A stretch of 23,946 nucleotides of DNA from a virus, in IMG/VR virus record IMGVR_UViG_3300021185_002592, positions 1 through 23,946 of that record. One strand, written 5' to 3'. Positions 23,076-23,946 of the stretch are shown here, in pieces. Numbering within the stretch: the stretch's first letter is position 1; the number at the start of each line of letters is the position of its first letter. The translations under genes were made by a program, and so were the position numbers. The notes under the pieces are model-generated. The model was not told the DNA's origin, did not search any database, and saw only the letters and a list, made by a program, of their open reading frames with translations.

Positions 23076-23946
23076 ATGACATACGAGGAACTAAAGAATC
23101 GTTTAACTCAAGTTGAAACAGCCTTACAGAGCTTAGGTAACCAACAAACCGGAACATTAGATTCAGCTTATACAGCAAAAAGCCTTCAAGAACTAAATAC
23201 AATAAAAGAGTCAATTCTATCTAAAATGAAAGTATTAAAAGAAGAAGAGACTATGTTTGTTAGTACATTAGGTGGAGATACCAAAGCAGTAAAGATGGAT
23301 ATGAAAACAGCGATGGACTTAAAAAACGATCCTGCTATTACTGCAATAGATACAGCAAAAGGTAAATCACTTAAAGAAACCGATGGAGTTAAATTCTCAA
23401 TAGACGAAACAAAAGCGATAGCTAAGTCTGTTGGAAAGTCATTAATCAAAGCTTTAAAGACTTTAGGAGACGAAGTAGCAAGAATTAAAGCACACCGTTT
23501 AGAAGAAGGAAGTTTCGATATACACATTACATATAAAGGAGAATTAGGAGAAGATGAATTTTCTTTTTATATTACCGATGACGAGTTACACTTAGTGGAC
23601 TTTTCTTTCGATAAAAAATTAGTAGAAGTAGGTGTAAAACCCTCAGGAGAAGCTATTGTAAATATAGATGTACTAACAAATGAACTACTTAAACACTTTA
23701 GATCTCTAAGCGAAGGAGAATATAACCCAGATCAAGAACAGAAAGACGATGAAGAAGATCATGGAGTAGGATATGACGACGAAGGGCGTCCATTAGGAGA
23801 AGGTGAAGGAGATGATCATCATTATATTAAAGTAAAAGCACACGACTATAAGAAAGCTATGGCTATCTTAGATCAGAACGTAGATCCAACTTACGTTAAA
23901 ATGGAAGTAGTGGATAACGATGGAGCAGGTAATGTAATTATCTACT
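23076..23946 (+). CDS. Conserved T4-like marine phage protein (3' partial)
   Basis: The frame opens at ATG 23076 (MTYEELKNRLTQVETAL) and runs to the window end, giving 290 residues without a stop. Motifs include MFVSTLGGDTKAVKMDMKTA, ITAIDTAKGKSLKETDGVKF, DETKAIAKSVGKSLIKAL and LVDFSFDKKLVEVGVKPSGE, a series I recognise as a conserved phage protein of unknown function. The N-terminus is coiled-coil-like. An acidic stretch at about 222-250 (EYNPDQEQKDDEEDHG) comes before a new alpha/beta-looking segment (HHYIKVKAHDYKKAMAILDQ). It may be structural or assembly-related. Confidence 0.75.
   Translation, partial: MTYEELKNRLTQVETALQSLGNQQTGTLDSAYTAKSLQELNTIKESILSKMKVLKEEETMFVSTLGGDTKAVKMDMKTAMDLKNDPAITAIDTAKGKSLKETDGVKFSIDETKAIAKSVGKSLIKALKTLGDEVARIKAHRLEEGSFDIHITYKGELGEDEFSFYITDDELHLVDFSFDKKLVEVGVKPSGEAIVNIDVLTNELLKHFRSLSEGEYNPDQEQKDDEEDHGVGYDDEGRPLGEGEGDDHHYIKVKAHDYKKAMAILDQNVDPTYVKMEVVDNDGAGNVIIY

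Overview
This window looks like part of a large, AT-rich, tailed-phage genome of the T4-like myovirus type, probably marine. All the genes I accept lie on the + strand. They are packed tightly, with many ATGA and TAATG stop/start overlaps. The T4-like reading rests on a giant tail fibre ending in an S74 self-cleaving chaperone, a SegE-type GIY-YIG nuclease, a zinc-finger/TOPRIM primase and a RecB/Cas4-type exonuclease. It also rests on many small proteins that I recognise only as typical of marine T4-like phages. Purine-rich Shine-Dalgarno sites are mostly missing before the starts and AT-rich leaders take their place. Together with a phage-encoded lipoprotein this suggests, weakly, a Gram-negative host of the Bacteroidota type. 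No host gene, tRNA, integrase, insertion sequence or CRISPR array is visible, and no gap above 300 bases lacks a gene.

Layout. Bases 1-9368 are the 3' part of one enormous fibre gene whose start lies outside the window. It is built from repeated modules, a lectin-like beta-sandwich insert, a 138-residue Hint/mini-intein-like domain and a C-terminal S74 chaperone. Next come a small virion-type protein (9368), a nucleotidyltransferase-fold protein and a putative glycosyltransferase that overlap (9614-11052), an unknown protein (11052) and the GIY-YIG nuclease (11612). From 12091 to 14922 there are small virion-type or unknown proteins, including a Cys-rich protein and a mini protein kinase. Bases 14967-16669 hold primase and exonuclease. 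Bases 16673-19675 hold a lipoprotein, a zeta-toxin-like P-loop kinase that overlaps it by 206 bases, and a nucleotidyltransferase/zinc-ribbon/metallopeptidase fusion. Bases 19679-23946 hold a 47-residue zinc ribbon, a HAD 5'-nucleotidase, a zinc-ribbon protein, a coiled-coil/membrane protein, three basic or small proteins, a 209-residue unknown and a 3'-truncated conserved phage protein.

The most interesting pattern joins separate genes. Several unrelated proteins (Cys-rich protein, mini-kinase, zeta-like kinase, HAD nucleotidase and a 115-residue unknown) start with a short hydrophobic leader of the MKLxxxIL type that ends in (L/I)-x-E. This looks like the capsid-targeting leader that the T4 gp21 protease removes from internal head proteins. 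I infer that the phage may pack a set of enzymes into its head and inject them with the DNA. A second point of interest is a Hint domain inside the fibre that ends in His-Asn but is followed by Pro, so ordinary protein splicing is not expected.
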